From contig JACZVE010000074.1 in NCBI GenBank assembly GCA_022572825.1, positions 1-10,189 on the forward strand: DNA of 10,189 nt, in the 5' to 3' direction. Positions 1 through 6,870 of this stretch are shown piece by piece. The DNA is from SAR324 cluster bacterium. GTDB taxonomy: Bacteria; SAR324; JACQKK01. Below the pieces are notes generated by a model. It ran no database searches, was not told where the DNA came from, and saw only the letters and a program-made list of their open reading frames with translations. The position numbers were made by a program, and so were the translations under genes. Within the stretch, counting starts at the first letter, position 1. The number at the start of each line of letters is the position of its first letter.

Positions 1-2
1 AT

Positions 3-488
3 CACGCCGAAAACCCGGTGACCTACTTCCGGGAGCAACTGCTGCACGAGTTCAGCACCAACGCGATGGTGATCTGGGATTTACCTCCCACGCTGTCCAT
101 CATCAACGACAACGTGCTCTACCTCGCGGATTTCGTCGTCATTCCCACGCACACAGACTATCTGTCGCTGACCGGCATCGGCAACCTGCTCTCCTATCTG
201 GAGCGCTTCCGCAGCGCTCACCCTGTCCGCTGCCGGCTGCTGGGTATTGCGATCACGCTGCACCGGGAGCACGTCACCCAGAACCGGATCAACCGCCAGT
301 CACTGGAAGACGCGTTTCCCGAATTGATTTTTCATTCCGCCATTCCCCTTTCCACTGCCATCGCGACCGCCGCGCAGAACCACATGACCCCCCTCGAGGT
401 GCCCGACGCCCGGGCCAGAGGGGCCTACACGGCGCTGGTAAAGGAAATCCACCAACGCATGCTCAATTTCAACGTCTCCCATGGCTAG
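3..488 (+). CDS. ParA/MinD-family ATPase, C-terminal part (5' end outside window)
   Basis: The frame is open from the window edge, so the gene starts upstream; the GTG at 18 is internal. About 161 residues are visible. The segment VIWDLPPTLSIINDNVL followed by ADFVVIPTHTDYLSLTGIGNLL matches the ParA/Soj region with the Walker B aspartate and PP pair, then the 'adfvviPv..e..sl.G...ll' strand. The Walker A lysine motif would lie upstream and cannot be checked. ParA-type ATPases use ATP-dependent dimerisation and non-specific DNA binding to segregate plasmids or chromosomes or to position protein cargo; which applies here is unknown. The stop codon lies inside the 8-nt overlap ATGGCTAG with the next gene, so the two are probably co-translated. 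No recognisable ParB follows, which argues for an orphan or cargo-positioning ParA rather than a standard parAB pair. Family call is fairly sure, function is not. Confidence 0.8.
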   Translation, partial: HAENPVTYFREQLLHEFSTNAMVIWDLPPTLSIINDNVLYLADFVVIPTHTDYLSLTGIGNLLSYLERFRSAHPVRCRLLGIAITLHREHVTQNRINRQSLEDAFPELIFHSAIPLSTAIATAAQNHMTPLEVPDARARGAYTALVKEIHQRMLNFNVSHG

Positions 489-1287
489 ACGAATTCTGCC
501 CGCCGATACGGCGCTCTTTCCTGCCTCCCAACAGCCCTTGCAGACTTCCGTGCGCACGGAATTTCGCGGCGGCTTCCTGCAATGGCTCCAGGAGCGCTGG
601 AGCAGCGCGCTGGGCTTGCGCGCCGAGGAGGTGCTCTTCGATTGGCGCGACCGCACCGCCCTCATGAACGAGATCGCCTTCGTCAACCAGGTAGGCACGC
701 GGCTGGACGAAGCTGCCGTGAAGATCGCGCCCTCCATGTTGCGGATCGTGCTCACCGTGAAGACCAACTTGCCCGATGGTAAGGCGCAACGGGCCTTTCT
801 CGCCGAGCACCTGGACTGGGAGCTGCGCCGCATCTCCGAGCTGTGCATCGTGGCGGACAGCTTCGCATTGCTCGACCCCGCCGGCCGCGCGGATGGAGCA
901 CGGGAGATTCAGCGCTACGGCTGGAGCAACGCGCTCAAGCTGGCATACGTGCGGGATCCCACCGCCCGCCGGGAGATCTGGGAGCGGGCACGCGGGGAGC
1001 GGCCCCGTGCCAGCTACCGCGATGTATTGGAGGAGATTCAGCGCTTCCGGGAACGTAAGCTGCTGGCCCCCCCGCCCCTGGTGGAGGAGATCGGGCAGCG
1101 GCTCCTGGCCGCGAAACAGCGCTTCGCCGCACTCGACGCCCTGACCGCTGAACTCGCCACGCCGGATAGCTACCGGGAGGCCTTGCAGCAGCTGAACAAC
1201 GCACAGCGGGAATTGGGACGCCTGAAACGCGTTCTCAAGGAGCGCATGCAGTCAGCCGAGACGGAGGCCCTGGCTGCCAATGCGTGA
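481..1287 (+). CDS. Protein of unknown function paired with a ParA-like ATPase
   Basis: The gene encodes 268 residues and starts at an ATG inside the end of the ParA-like gene (8-nt overlap), so translational coupling is likely. I do not recognise a family. The protein is soluble-looking, with no signal peptide or membrane segment. Residues about 25-60 are rich in W, F and R (FRGGFLQWLQERW). Residues 105-125 look helical and acidic/basic (LDWELRRISEL). Residues about 180-260 are E/R/K/Q/L-rich and probably helical or coiled coil, ending in QLNNAQRELGRLKRVLKERM. There is no visible helix-turn-helix and no ParB GERR/CTPase motif. Position immediately after a ParA-type ATPase suggests a partner or cargo adaptor; this is inference from context only. 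It ends 7 bp before the convergent J-domain gene. Confidence 0.8.
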   Translation: MARRILPADTALFPASQQPLQTSVRTEFRGGFLQWLQERWSSALGLRAEEVLFDWRDRTALMNEIAFVNQVGTRLDEAAVKIAPSMLRIVLTVKTNLPDGKAQRAFLAEHLDWELRRISELCIVADSFALLDPAGRADGAREIQRYGWSNALKLAYVRDPTARREIWERARGERPRASYRDVLEEIQRFRERKLLAPPPLVEEIGQRLLAAKQRFAALDALTAELATPDSYREALQQLNNAQRELGRLKRVLKERMQSAETEALAANA

Positions 1288-1294
1288 GGTGGAG

Positions 1295-1723
1295 CTAGAC
1301 GGCCTTCATCAATCGATCGTAGGCCGCCAGCATGGCCTGGAAAATTCCCTCATCCCCGCCGTGGTCCGGATGGTAGGTCTTCGCCAGGTGGTGGAAGGCG
1401 CGCCTGATCTCGTCCTTCGACGCCCCGGGTTCCATTTCCAGAATCCGGTAGTCCGCTTCTTCCGCCGCCTGTGCCTCGTTCACCGGCTGGACGGTTTGAA
1501 AGCGGCCAGCGTGGGCCTTCTTCCAGGCCTCCCACCCCGGGGGCTTGGGCGGCTGCTTGGGAGGCTCCCTGGGCGGCTGCTTGGCCTCGGCCCGCTCTGC
1601 CTCCGCCCCGCGGGCTTCCTCCTTGGGTGGCAGGCCTCCCTGGGCCTTCAGCCGGGCCAGGTGTTCTTCCAGCTTGCGCCTGTTCCGGGCGGCCTGCTCG
1701 CGCGCGAGTTGATCGTCCGACAT
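1295..1723 (-). CDS. Small J-domain (DnaJ-like) protein, C-terminal J domain
   Basis: The gene encodes 142 residues. The C-terminal third (about residues 90-142) is a J domain: DYRILEMEPGASKDEIRRAF, then the signature HPD at residues 118-120 followed by HGGDEGIF, then AAYDRL. The HPD loop stimulates the ATPase of DnaK-type Hsp70. Residues 1-35 are charged and helical, and about 45-65 form a proline/lysine-rich linker. The Gly/Phe region, zinc fingers and substrate-binding domains of DnaJ are absent, so this is a class III (J domain only) co-chaperone whose N-terminus presumably picks the client. The start ATG has only a weak upstream AGGCGG. The gene is divergent from prfB and converges with the ParA-linked unknown gene across a 7-bp gap with no terminator visible. 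Confidence 0.88.
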   Translation of the reverse strand: MSDDQLAREQAARNRRKLEEHLARLKAQGGLPPKEEARGAEAERAEAKQPPREPPKQPPKPPGWEAWKKAHAGRFQTVQPVNEAQAAEEADYRILEMEPGASKDEIRRAFHHLAKTYHPDHGGDEGIFQAMLAAYDRLMKAV

Positions 1724-1746
1724 GGGGATGGTCGCCGCCTATTCGA

Positions 1747-1777
1747 ATTACCCGCGGATTACCCGCGGATTACCCGC
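1747..1777. repeat. Three tandem copies of an 11-bp direct repeat, ATTACCCGCGG
   Basis: Two perfect copies (1747-1757, 1758-1768) and a third that matches for nine bases (1769-1777) lie head to tail in the divergent gap between the J-domain gene and prfB. The 11-bp period is close to one turn of B-DNA, so each copy would face the same side of the helix, as for an iterated protein-binding site. It could equally be a simple slippage-generated repeat. Binding is inference; the repeat itself is read directly. Confidence 0.85.
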
Positions 1778-1821
1778 TTACTTCGCCGGCGGAATTGTAG
1801 TACGTTGATCTTGTAGAGCCT

Positions 1822-1842
1822 ATGGCCAGCAAGGCGGAGTGA
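1822..1842 (+). other. Possible six-codon leader ORF ending in TGA, in frame with prfB
   Basis: ATG GCC AGC AAG GCG GAG TGA reads MASKAE-stop. The frame then stays open (ITDQRNKFKDFLDS...) through an ATG at 1888 to the chosen prfB start at 1927. The stop is UGA, which RF2 itself recognises. The ribosome-binding site is poor (GAG three bases before the ATG). This could be a leader peptide, a leftover of an earlier gene end, or chance. Confidence 0.25.
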
Positions 1843-1926
1843 ATTATCACGGATCAACGCAACAAATTCAAAGACTTTCTCGATTCAATGGACAACGCCG
1901 GTACAAAAAGCAACACAGAAGGTTCC

Positions 1927-3025
1927 ATGGAGGATCTGCGCGCTCAGGTGGAGCAGATCGAGCAGCGACGCGACCCGCTCGAAGGGTATCTTTGACCTTC
2001 CCGAGAAGACGCAACGGCTCGCCCGCCTGGAGCGGCAATCCGCCGCGGAAGGCTTCTGGAACCTCCCCGCCGGGGAGCGCACGCCCGTCCTGAAAGAAAT
2101 TCGCGCGTTGAAAGGGATCGTCGAGGAATGGAATGCCCTTTCGACGGACCTGCAAGAGCTGCAGACAGGACTGGCCCTCTGTGAGGAGGAGCCGGACGAC
2201 GAGTTGATGAGCGAGGCGCGCGCACTGACCCAGCGGCTGCAAAAGCGGCTCGGTTCGCTGGAGCGGAAGAATCTGCTGGGCGGTGAAAACGACCACGATG
2301 ACGCCATCGTCATGGTGCATTCGGGGGCGGGCGGCACCGAATCCGCCGACTGGGCCGCAATGCTGTTTCGGATGTATCAGCGCTGGGCGGAAAACCAGGG
2401 CTACCAGGTCGAAGTGCTGGACTACCAGCCGGGGGAGGAAGCCGGCATTAAGTCGGTGACCTTCGAGGTGCGCGGCGAGGATGCCTTCGGTAACCTGAAG
2501 ACGGAGAGCGGCGTACACCGGCTGGTGCGCATTTCTCCTTTCGATGCCAACAAGCGGCGGCACACCTCCTTCGCCTCGGTATTCGTCTATCCGGATGTTG
2601 ACGCGTCGATCGACGTGAAAATCAACGAGAGCGACTTGAAGATCGACACCTTCCGCGCCTCTGGAGCCGGCGGGCAACACGTCAACACGACAGATTCCGC
2701 CATCCGCATCACCCACGGGCCCACCGGGATTGTGGTGCAGTGCCAGAACCAGCGCTCCCAGCACAAGAACAAGGCCACGGCCATGCGGGTGTTGCGCGCC
2801 AAGCTGTATGAAAAGGAGCGGGAGGAACGCGAGGCCGAGCGGGACAAGCTCAACGCGCAAAAACAAAAGATCGCCTGGGGCAGCCAGATTCGCAGCTATG
2901 TACTCCATCCCTACCAGCTGGTGAAAGACCATCGCACCGACCACGAGTCCGGCAACGCGCAGAAGGTGCTGGACGGCGATCTGGACCCCTTCATCGAAAA
3001 GGCGCTGCTGCAAAAGGTCGTGTAG
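1927..3025 (+). CDS. prfB: Peptide chain release factor 2 (programmed +1 frameshift)
   Basis: RF2 recognises UGA and UAA stop codons in the ribosomal A site and triggers peptide release. Translation begins at ATG 1927 with AGAAGG four bases upstream; an in-frame ATG at 1888 has no such site. Twenty-two codons (MEDLRAQVEQ...LEGYL) are read to CTT TGA. A +1 shift at CTT then continues from GAC at 1994 to the TAG at 3025, giving 365 residues, the same length as E. coli RF2. The anticodon-like tripeptide SPF is at residues 203-205 and the catalytic GGQ at 248-250 (ASGAGGQHVN), with the RRHTSF segment after SPF. The residue two before SGAGGQ in E. coli K-12 numbering (Thr246) is Ala here, as in most bacteria. 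It is followed by yebC after 99 bp rather than by lysS. Confidence 0.97.
1981..1996 (+). promoter_or_regulatory. prfB +1 programmed frameshift site (GAAGGGTATCTTTGAC)
   Basis: The elements known from E. coli prfB are all present: a Shine-Dalgarno-like GAAGGG, three bases, the slippery CTT (1990-1992), then TGA followed by C (1993-1996). TGA-C is a weak termination context. When RF2 is scarce the ribosome pauses at UGA and the peptidyl-tRNA slips from CUU to UUU, restoring the RF2 frame. This makes RF2 synthesis self-limiting. The downstream frame begins with Asp, as in E. coli. Confidence 0.96.
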
Positions 3026-3081
3026 CGTGGCCGCGCCGGATGCGTTGCGCTCTGTAGGAATCCACGGTGCCCGACGTCGAC

Positions 3082-3098
3082 ATTCTGCCGAGCAGAAT
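3082..3098 (+). other. Perfect 7-bp hairpin between prfB and yebC
   Basis: ATTCTGC, a 3-nt CGA loop and GCAGAAT form a perfect inverted repeat. An 8-bp palindrome CGACGTCG (3072-3079) lies just before it. No T-tract follows, so it does not look like an intrinsic terminator. It sits about 20 bases upstream of the yebC ribosome-binding site and may be an RNA processing or stability element or an operator half-site pair. Confidence 0.45.
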
Positions 3099-3124
3099 CG
3101 CCGCACCCGCAGCAAGGAAAGGAA

Positions 3125-3874
3125 ATGTCCGGTCACAGCAAGTGGAACTCCATCAAGCACAGAAAGGCGGCTCAGGACGCCCGGCGGGGAAAGCTGTTCA
3201 CCAAGCTGATTCGTGAGATCACCGTCGCCGCCAGACAAGGTGGAGCAGACGCGGACGCCAATCCGCGCCTGCGCCTCGCGGTTGTGCAGGCCCGGTCGCA
3301 CAACATCCCCGGCGAGACCATTCAGCGTGCCATCACCAAGGGTGCCGGCGGCACGGACGGCGTGCATTATGAGGAGGTGATCTACGAGGGGTACGGGCCG
3401 CACAGGGTCGCCGTGGTGGTGGAAGCCCTGACCGACAATCGCAAGCGCACCGCCGCTTCCCTGCGGCACGCGTTCAACAGGCACCATGGCGGGCTGGGCG
3501 CCACCAATTCCGTGCAGTACATGTTCGAGCGCAAAGGCACCTTGACCGTAGCCCATCATGCCATCGACGAGGACACGCTGACCGAGTACATCCTCAAGGC
3601 CGGCGCGGAGGACCTGGAGGATCTCGGCGAGGCCTACCTTGTCATCACGCCGGTGACCCGGTTCGACGCCGTTAGGAAATTCCTGGAGGAAAAAGGCGTG
3701 CGCATCGAGGCGGCAGAGCTTCAGCGGCTGCCGCAGAACCGGGTCAGCATCGAAAGCAAGGAAGAGGCCGAGCGAGTGCTCACCTTTCTGGAGGCGCTGG
3801 AGGAGGACGATGATGTCCAGAAGGTGTTCTCCAACTTCGAAATCGACGAGGCCATCATCGCAGACTTGGCTTAA
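3125..3874 (+). CDS. yebC: YebC/TACO1-family protein (PmpR-type regulator or translation factor)
   Basis: The gene encodes 249 residues, the family's usual length. It opens with the hallmark MSGHSKWNSIKHRKAAQDAR and continues RRGKLFTKLIREI, then NIPGETIQRAITKGAG, EEVIYEGYGP and the acidic C-terminal domain (EALEEDDDVQKVFSNFEID). Some members bind promoter DNA (PmpR in Pseudomonas). Others, including mitochondrial TACO1 and bacterial YebC, help ribosomes through difficult stretches such as polyproline. The sequence alone does not choose between these roles. The start has a strong AAGGAAAGGAA just before the ATG. It lies between prfB and ruvC; association with ruvC is common across bacteria. 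Confidence 0.96.
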   Translation: MSGHSKWNSIKHRKAAQDARRGKLFTKLIREITVAARQGGADADANPRLRLAVVQARSHNIPGETIQRAITKGAGGTDGVHYEEVIYEGYGPHRVAVVVEALTDNRKRTAASLRHAFNRHHGGLGATNSVQYMFERKGTLTVAHHAIDEDTLTEYILKAGAEDLEDLGEAYLVITPVTRFDAVRKFLEEKGVRIEAAELQRLPQNRVSIESKEEAERVLTFLEALEEDDDVQKVFSNFEIDEAIIADLA

Positions 3875-3894
3875 ACGGATTTAGGCCGGCACAC

Positions 3895-4377
3895 ATGCGC
3901 ATCCTGGGAATCGATCCCGGCAGCCGCTTCACCGGGTGGGGACTGCTGCAAAAGCAGGGCAACCGTAACGCTTATCTTTGCAGCGGTGCGGTGCGGCTGG
4001 ACCCCCGCTGCGCCCTGGCCGAGCGCCTGGTGACGCTGGCAGAGCGGATCGAGGCCCTGCTCGCAGAGCATCGGCCCGATCACTGCGCCATCGAGCAGAT
4101 CTTCAGCGCCAAATACGTCCGCTCGGCGCTCGTGCTTGGGCACGCGCGCGGCGTGGTGCTCTGCACGGTGGCACGGCGCGGCATCGCGCTGCACGAGTAT
4201 AGCCCGACACAGGTCAAGCAGGCCGTTACCGGGGTTGGCCGCGCGTCAAAGGGGCAGGTGCAGCAAATGGTGCGCATGCTGCTGGGAGAGCGCCAGGTCT
4301 TTCAGGAAGACGAAGCCGATGCACTGGCGGTGGCGCTCACCCATGCCGCCGCTGCAAGAGGGGTATTTCCGCGATGA
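3895..4377 (+). CDS. ruvC: Crossover junction endodeoxyribonuclease RuvC
   Basis: RuvC is the dimeric nuclease that resolves Holliday junctions by paired nicks after RuvAB branch migration. The protein has 160 residues, normal for the family. The four acidic metal-binding residues of the RNase H-like fold are visible: D7 in ILGIDPGS, E67 in CAIEQIF, and D139 and D142 in EDEADALAVALTHA. The segment KYVRSALVLGHARGV is also typical. It starts 20 bp after yebC with only a weak ribosome-binding site and ends in a 4-nt ATGA overlap with ruvA, so the two are very likely one transcript with coupled translation. Confidence 0.97.
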   Translation: MRILGIDPGSRFTGWGLLQKQGNRNAYLCSGAVRLDPRCALAERLVTLAERIEALLAEHRPDHCAIEQIFSAKYVRSALVLGHARGVVLCTVARRGIALHEYSPTQVKQAVTGVGRASKGQVQQMVRMLLGERQVFQEDEADALAVALTHAAAARGVFPR

Positions 4378-4952
4378 TCGGGTACCTCGAAGGCACCGTC
4401 CTGGCCAAGCATGAAGACTCGGTGCTGCTGCGCACCACGGGCGGAGTGGGCTATCAGGTACACGTGCCCGTGCCGCTGATGGCGGAGCTGCAAGCGGCCG
4501 ACGCGTCCCTGCGCCTGTACGTGGTCACCGTGGTGCGCGACAACGAGCTGGCCCTTTATGGATTCGACGGCCTGGACGCCAAGGCGCTCTTCGAGCTGCT
4601 GGTCAAGGCCTCCGGCGTGGGACCCAAGCTGGCCATGGCATTCCTCTCCGCATTCCAGCCCGCGGAGGTACGCGCAGCGATCGTGAAACAGGACATCGCC
4701 CTGCTCACCACCATCCCGGGGGTCGGCAGGAAGACCGCCACGCGGCTCTGCCTGGAACTGGGTGACCGGCTGAGCCGCCACCCGGCCCTGGCGCCCGAGT
4801 GGCGGAGCGGCCGGGGCGATCTGATCTCCGCCTTGACAAACCTGGGCTTTCCGGAAAAGGATGTGGGGCTGGTGGTTCGTCAGCTTTCCGAAGAGGGTCT
4901 TCCGTTCTCTGACCAGTTGAAAAAAGCCCTGGGCCTGCTCGGAAGGCGCTGA
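4374..4952 (+). CDS. ruvA: Holliday junction branch migration protein RuvA
   Basis: RuvA tetramers hold the Holliday junction open in a square-planar form and recruit the RuvB motor. The protein has 192 residues. Domain I (about 1-64) has MIGYLEGTV and LYGF. Domain II has two helix-hairpin-helix motifs, KASGVGPKLA (78-87) and IPGVGRKTA (114-122). Domain III (about 148-192, ISALTNLGFPEKDV) contacts RuvB. At the acidic pin, where E. coli has E55-D56, this protein reads D56-N57, with E58 next. The start overlaps the ruvC stop. ruvB usually follows but ssb does here, so ruvB must lie elsewhere if the pathway is complete. Confidence 0.97.
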   Translation: MIGYLEGTVLAKHEDSVLLRTTGGVGYQVHVPVPLMAELQAADASLRLYVVTVVRDNELALYGFDGLDAKALFELLVKASGVGPKLAMAFLSAFQPAEVRAAIVKQDIALLTTIPGVGRKTATRLCLELGDRLSRHPALAPEWRSGRGDLISALTNLGFPEKDVGLVVRQLSEEGLPFSDQLKKALGLLGRR

Positions 4953-4979
4953 TTCTTACCCGCCAAACCAGGATCTCCT

Positions 4980-5450
4980 ATGAGCAATCTGAACAAGGCC
5001 ATGCTGATCGGCCGCCTAGGCCAGGATCCGGAGACCCGCTACACCAAGTCCGGCAGTGCGGTGGCCTCGTTCACGGTGGCCACCAACGATTACTGGCGCG
5101 ACAAGCAAGGCAATCGCCAGGAAAAGACCGATTGGCACAACATCGTCGCCTGGGGACAACAGGCCGATTTCGTGCAGAATTATCTCAAGAAGGGGCGCCT
5201 GGTTTACGTGGAGGGGCGGCTGCAGACGCGGGACTGGGTCGATCAGCAGAATGTCAAGCATTACAAGACAGAGATCGTCGCCAACACGATCCGATCCCTG
5301 GAGCGCTTGGAGGAAGGGGCTCCCGCCGAAGGGGGCTCCAGCAGCCGCGACTATACCGACTACTCCCCCGCCGGCGGGGAGCAGAGCGGAGAGGGCAAGG
5401 CCACCGCAGAGGGGGAGAAGCCCTATCTGGAGGACGACATTCCCTTCTGA
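4980..5450 (+). CDS. ssb: Single-stranded DNA-binding protein
   Basis: SSB coats single-stranded DNA in replication, recombination and repair as a tetramer. The protein has 156 residues. The N-terminal OB fold (about 1-112) contains NKAMLIGRLGQDPETRYTKS, TDWHNIVAWG and LVYVEGRLQTRDW. A Gly/Ser/Glu-rich disordered linker follows. The C-terminal tip is DDIPF, the acidic-Phe peptide that binds partner proteins such as RecQ, RecO, PriA and polymerase III chi. AGGA lies six bases before the ATG. It starts 27 bp after ruvA, probably in the same transcript. Confidence 0.97.
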   Translation: MSNLNKAMLIGRLGQDPETRYTKSGSAVASFTVATNDYWRDKQGNRQEKTDWHNIVAWGQQADFVQNYLKKGRLVYVEGRLQTRDWVDQQNVKHYKTEIVANTIRSLERLEEGAPAEGGSSSRDYTDYSPAGGEQSGEGKATAEGEKPYLEDDIPF

Positions 5451-5466
5451 GGCGCGCATCGAAAAG

Positions 5467-5495
5467 TCCGGGGTGCGTGCCGGAGGCGGGTTTTT
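5467..5495 (+). terminator. Weak terminator-like hairpin after ssb
   Basis: TCCGG and CCGGA (5467-5471, 5480-5484) can pair around an 8-nt loop, and a run of five T follows at 5491-5495. The stem is short and six bases separate it from the T-run, so it is a poor match to an intrinsic terminator and may let transcription through to gatC. Confidence 0.25.
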
Positions 5496-5584
5496 CCATG
5501 GAGACCCTCGCCGTTGCGCCGCGGGGGCCACACGCCGGCAGCATCCACCTTACCGACAGGAAGACGCCTCAACGGCGGCAGATT

Positions 5585-5869
5585 GTGGCCGAACCGATTA
5601 TCACGCTTGCGGAGATTGAAAAAATCGCCCGGCTGGCCTCCCTGGAACTCACCCAGGAGGAAAAGGAGCAGTTCGTCAGGCAGTTCGAGGATATTCTCAC
5701 CTACTTCAAGAAGCTCGACGCCGTCCAGCTTTCCGAACTCCAGGACCGCCCGGCGGAAAGCACCGGCCACATGCGCGACGACGCGGTCGTGAAGTCCGAT
5801 GTCGTTCCGGAGTCCTTCAGCCCTTACCTCGAAAGCGGGCACTTCAAGGTGCCCAAGGTGATCGAGTAG
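5585..5869 (+). CDS. gatC: Asp-tRNA(Asn)/Glu-tRNA(Gln) amidotransferase subunit C
   Basis: GatC is the small stabilising subunit of the GatCAB complex that converts Asp-tRNA(Asn) and/or Glu-tRNA(Gln) to the amidated forms. The family pattern is clear: ITLAEIEKIARLASLEL, FVRQFEDILTYFKKLD, MRDDAV and the C-terminal FKVPKVIE. The start is taken as GTG 5585 (VAEPIITLAEI..., 94 residues), which matches the usual beginning. The frame is open much further upstream, including an ATG at 5498, but that extension is unlike GatC. The ribosome-binding site is weak. gatA and gatB normally follow; neither is in the window. The TAG stop falls exactly at the canonical C-terminus. Confidence 0.93.
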   Translation: MAEPIITLAEIEKIARLASLELTQEEKEQFVRQFEDILTYFKKLDAVQLSELQDRPAESTGHMRDDAVVKSDVVPESFSPYLESGHFKVPKVIE

Positions 5870-6066
5870 GTTTCTTCCTTTCTCAAAGATCATAGGCGCG
5901 CCCGGTAGGACGTTTCTCTCGCCATCACCGGCCATGGATGGGCGCCTGCTACCGGAGCGAATCCATCACCGCGTTGTCGTCGCTGGGCGGGGACATTCGA
6001 TGGCTATCTGTGACGTCGGTGCTAGGGGGCGCCTTGCCCGTGTCCAGATTCTTTACAGGGGGCATC

Positions 6067-6870
6067 ATGTCCGAAATCGAATCATCCACGGAGGCGCACT
6101 ACACCCGAGGCGATTTGGGGCAATCCATTCTGACCGCCCTGAAGCGGATGGGCAAGGATTTGGATGCCCTCAAGCCCGAAGACCTGGCGCCGGTGGATGA
6201 ATTCCACATCCGCGGACGGGAAGCTACCCTGGAACTGGCCGCGCTGTGCCACCTTAACTCCGGGCAGCGGGTGCTGGACGTGGGCTGCGGACTCGGTGGC
6301 TCCGCGCGCTATCTGGCCGCCACCTTCGGCTGCCGGGTCACCGGCCTGGACCTCACCAAAGCCTACGTCGAGACCGCCGCGATGCTCTCCGAACGGGTCG
6401 GGCTGGCCGAAAAGGTGGAGTTCCACCAGGGCAGCGCCCTGGACATGCCTTTCGCCGACGGCGCTTTCGATCTTGTATGGACGGAACATGCTCAGATGAA
6501 CATCGCCGACAAGCGCCGCCTGTATGGCGAGATTTTTCGCGTGCTCAAGCCCGGCGGTCGGTTTGTGTTCCACGACATCCTGCAGGGAGCGGGGGGCGAG
6601 CCGCATTTTCCCGCTCCATGGGCGAAGGTTCCCTCCTATAGCGCATTGATCGCGCCCGGCGATTTACGGGCGCTTCTGGAGTCGCTTGGATATTCCGTAC
6701 AAGCGTGGCAGGACAAGACGGCTGCCGGCCGCGAGTGGTTTCAGGCGCGCGTGGCGGTGCTGCGGGAAAAGGGGCCGCCGCTGCTCGGATTCCACACTTT
6801 GCTGGGTGCCGATGCGATGCGAATACTGGAAAACAACCTGCGCAACCTGCAGGAAAACCGGATAGCGTAG
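6067..6870 (+). CDS. Class I SAM-dependent methyltransferase (sarcosine/dimethylglycine methyltransferase-like)
   Basis: The gene encodes 267 residues from ATG 6067, chosen because CAGGGGG lies five bases upstream and the protein then starts MSEIESSTEAHYTRGDLG. The frame is open back to 5938 but that part is not protein-like. The SAM-binding Rossmann fold shows motif I VLDVGCGLGG (69-78), the acidic strand-2 end VTGLDLT (D95), and LPxG-type motifs near MPFADGAFDLVW and RVLKPGGRFVFHD (159-170). The middle pieces MNIADKRRLY, FPAPWAKVPS, KGPPLLGFHTLLG and NLRNLQENRIA resemble a family related to glycine-betaine-type and ubiquinone-type methyltransferases. The substrate is unknown. An in-frame TAG ends it, yet the next nine codons (VQAILAKGG) look like the expected C-terminal continuation. 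It converges on gyrB. Confidence 0.88.
   Translation: MSEIESSTEAHYTRGDLGQSILTALKRMGKDLDALKPEDLAPVDEFHIRGREATLELAALCHLNSGQRVLDVGCGLGGSARYLAATFGCRVTGLDLTKAYVETAAMLSERVGLAEKVEFHQGSALDMPFADGAFDLVWTEHAQMNIADKRRLYGEIFRVLKPGGRFVFHDILQGAGGEPHFPAPWAKVPSYSALIAPGDLRALLESLGYSVQAWQDKTAAGREWFQARVAVLREKGPPLLGFHTLLGADAMRILENNLRNLQENRIA

Noticed and set aside
1839..2093. 84-codon plus-strand frame starting GTG 1839
   Set aside because: It runs out of frame across the prfB start and frameshift site, where the RF2 protein is clearly encoded by the other frames.
1868..3559. 563-codon open frame on the minus strand
   Set aside because: It lies antisense to prfB and yebC, both certain genes. Its composition is that of a GC-rich codon-position shadow and it has no recognisable domain.
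5132..5584. Long upstream extension of the gatC frame
   Set aside because: It overlaps ssb in another frame and is rich in Arg/Gly/Pro as expected of an out-of-frame read. GatC proteins start close to the ITLAEIEKIARL segment.
5938..6066. Upstream extension of the methyltransferase to an earlier ATG
   Set aside because: No good ribosome-binding site and no family resemblance, whereas ATG 6067 has CAGGGGG at proper distance and a family-like N-terminus.
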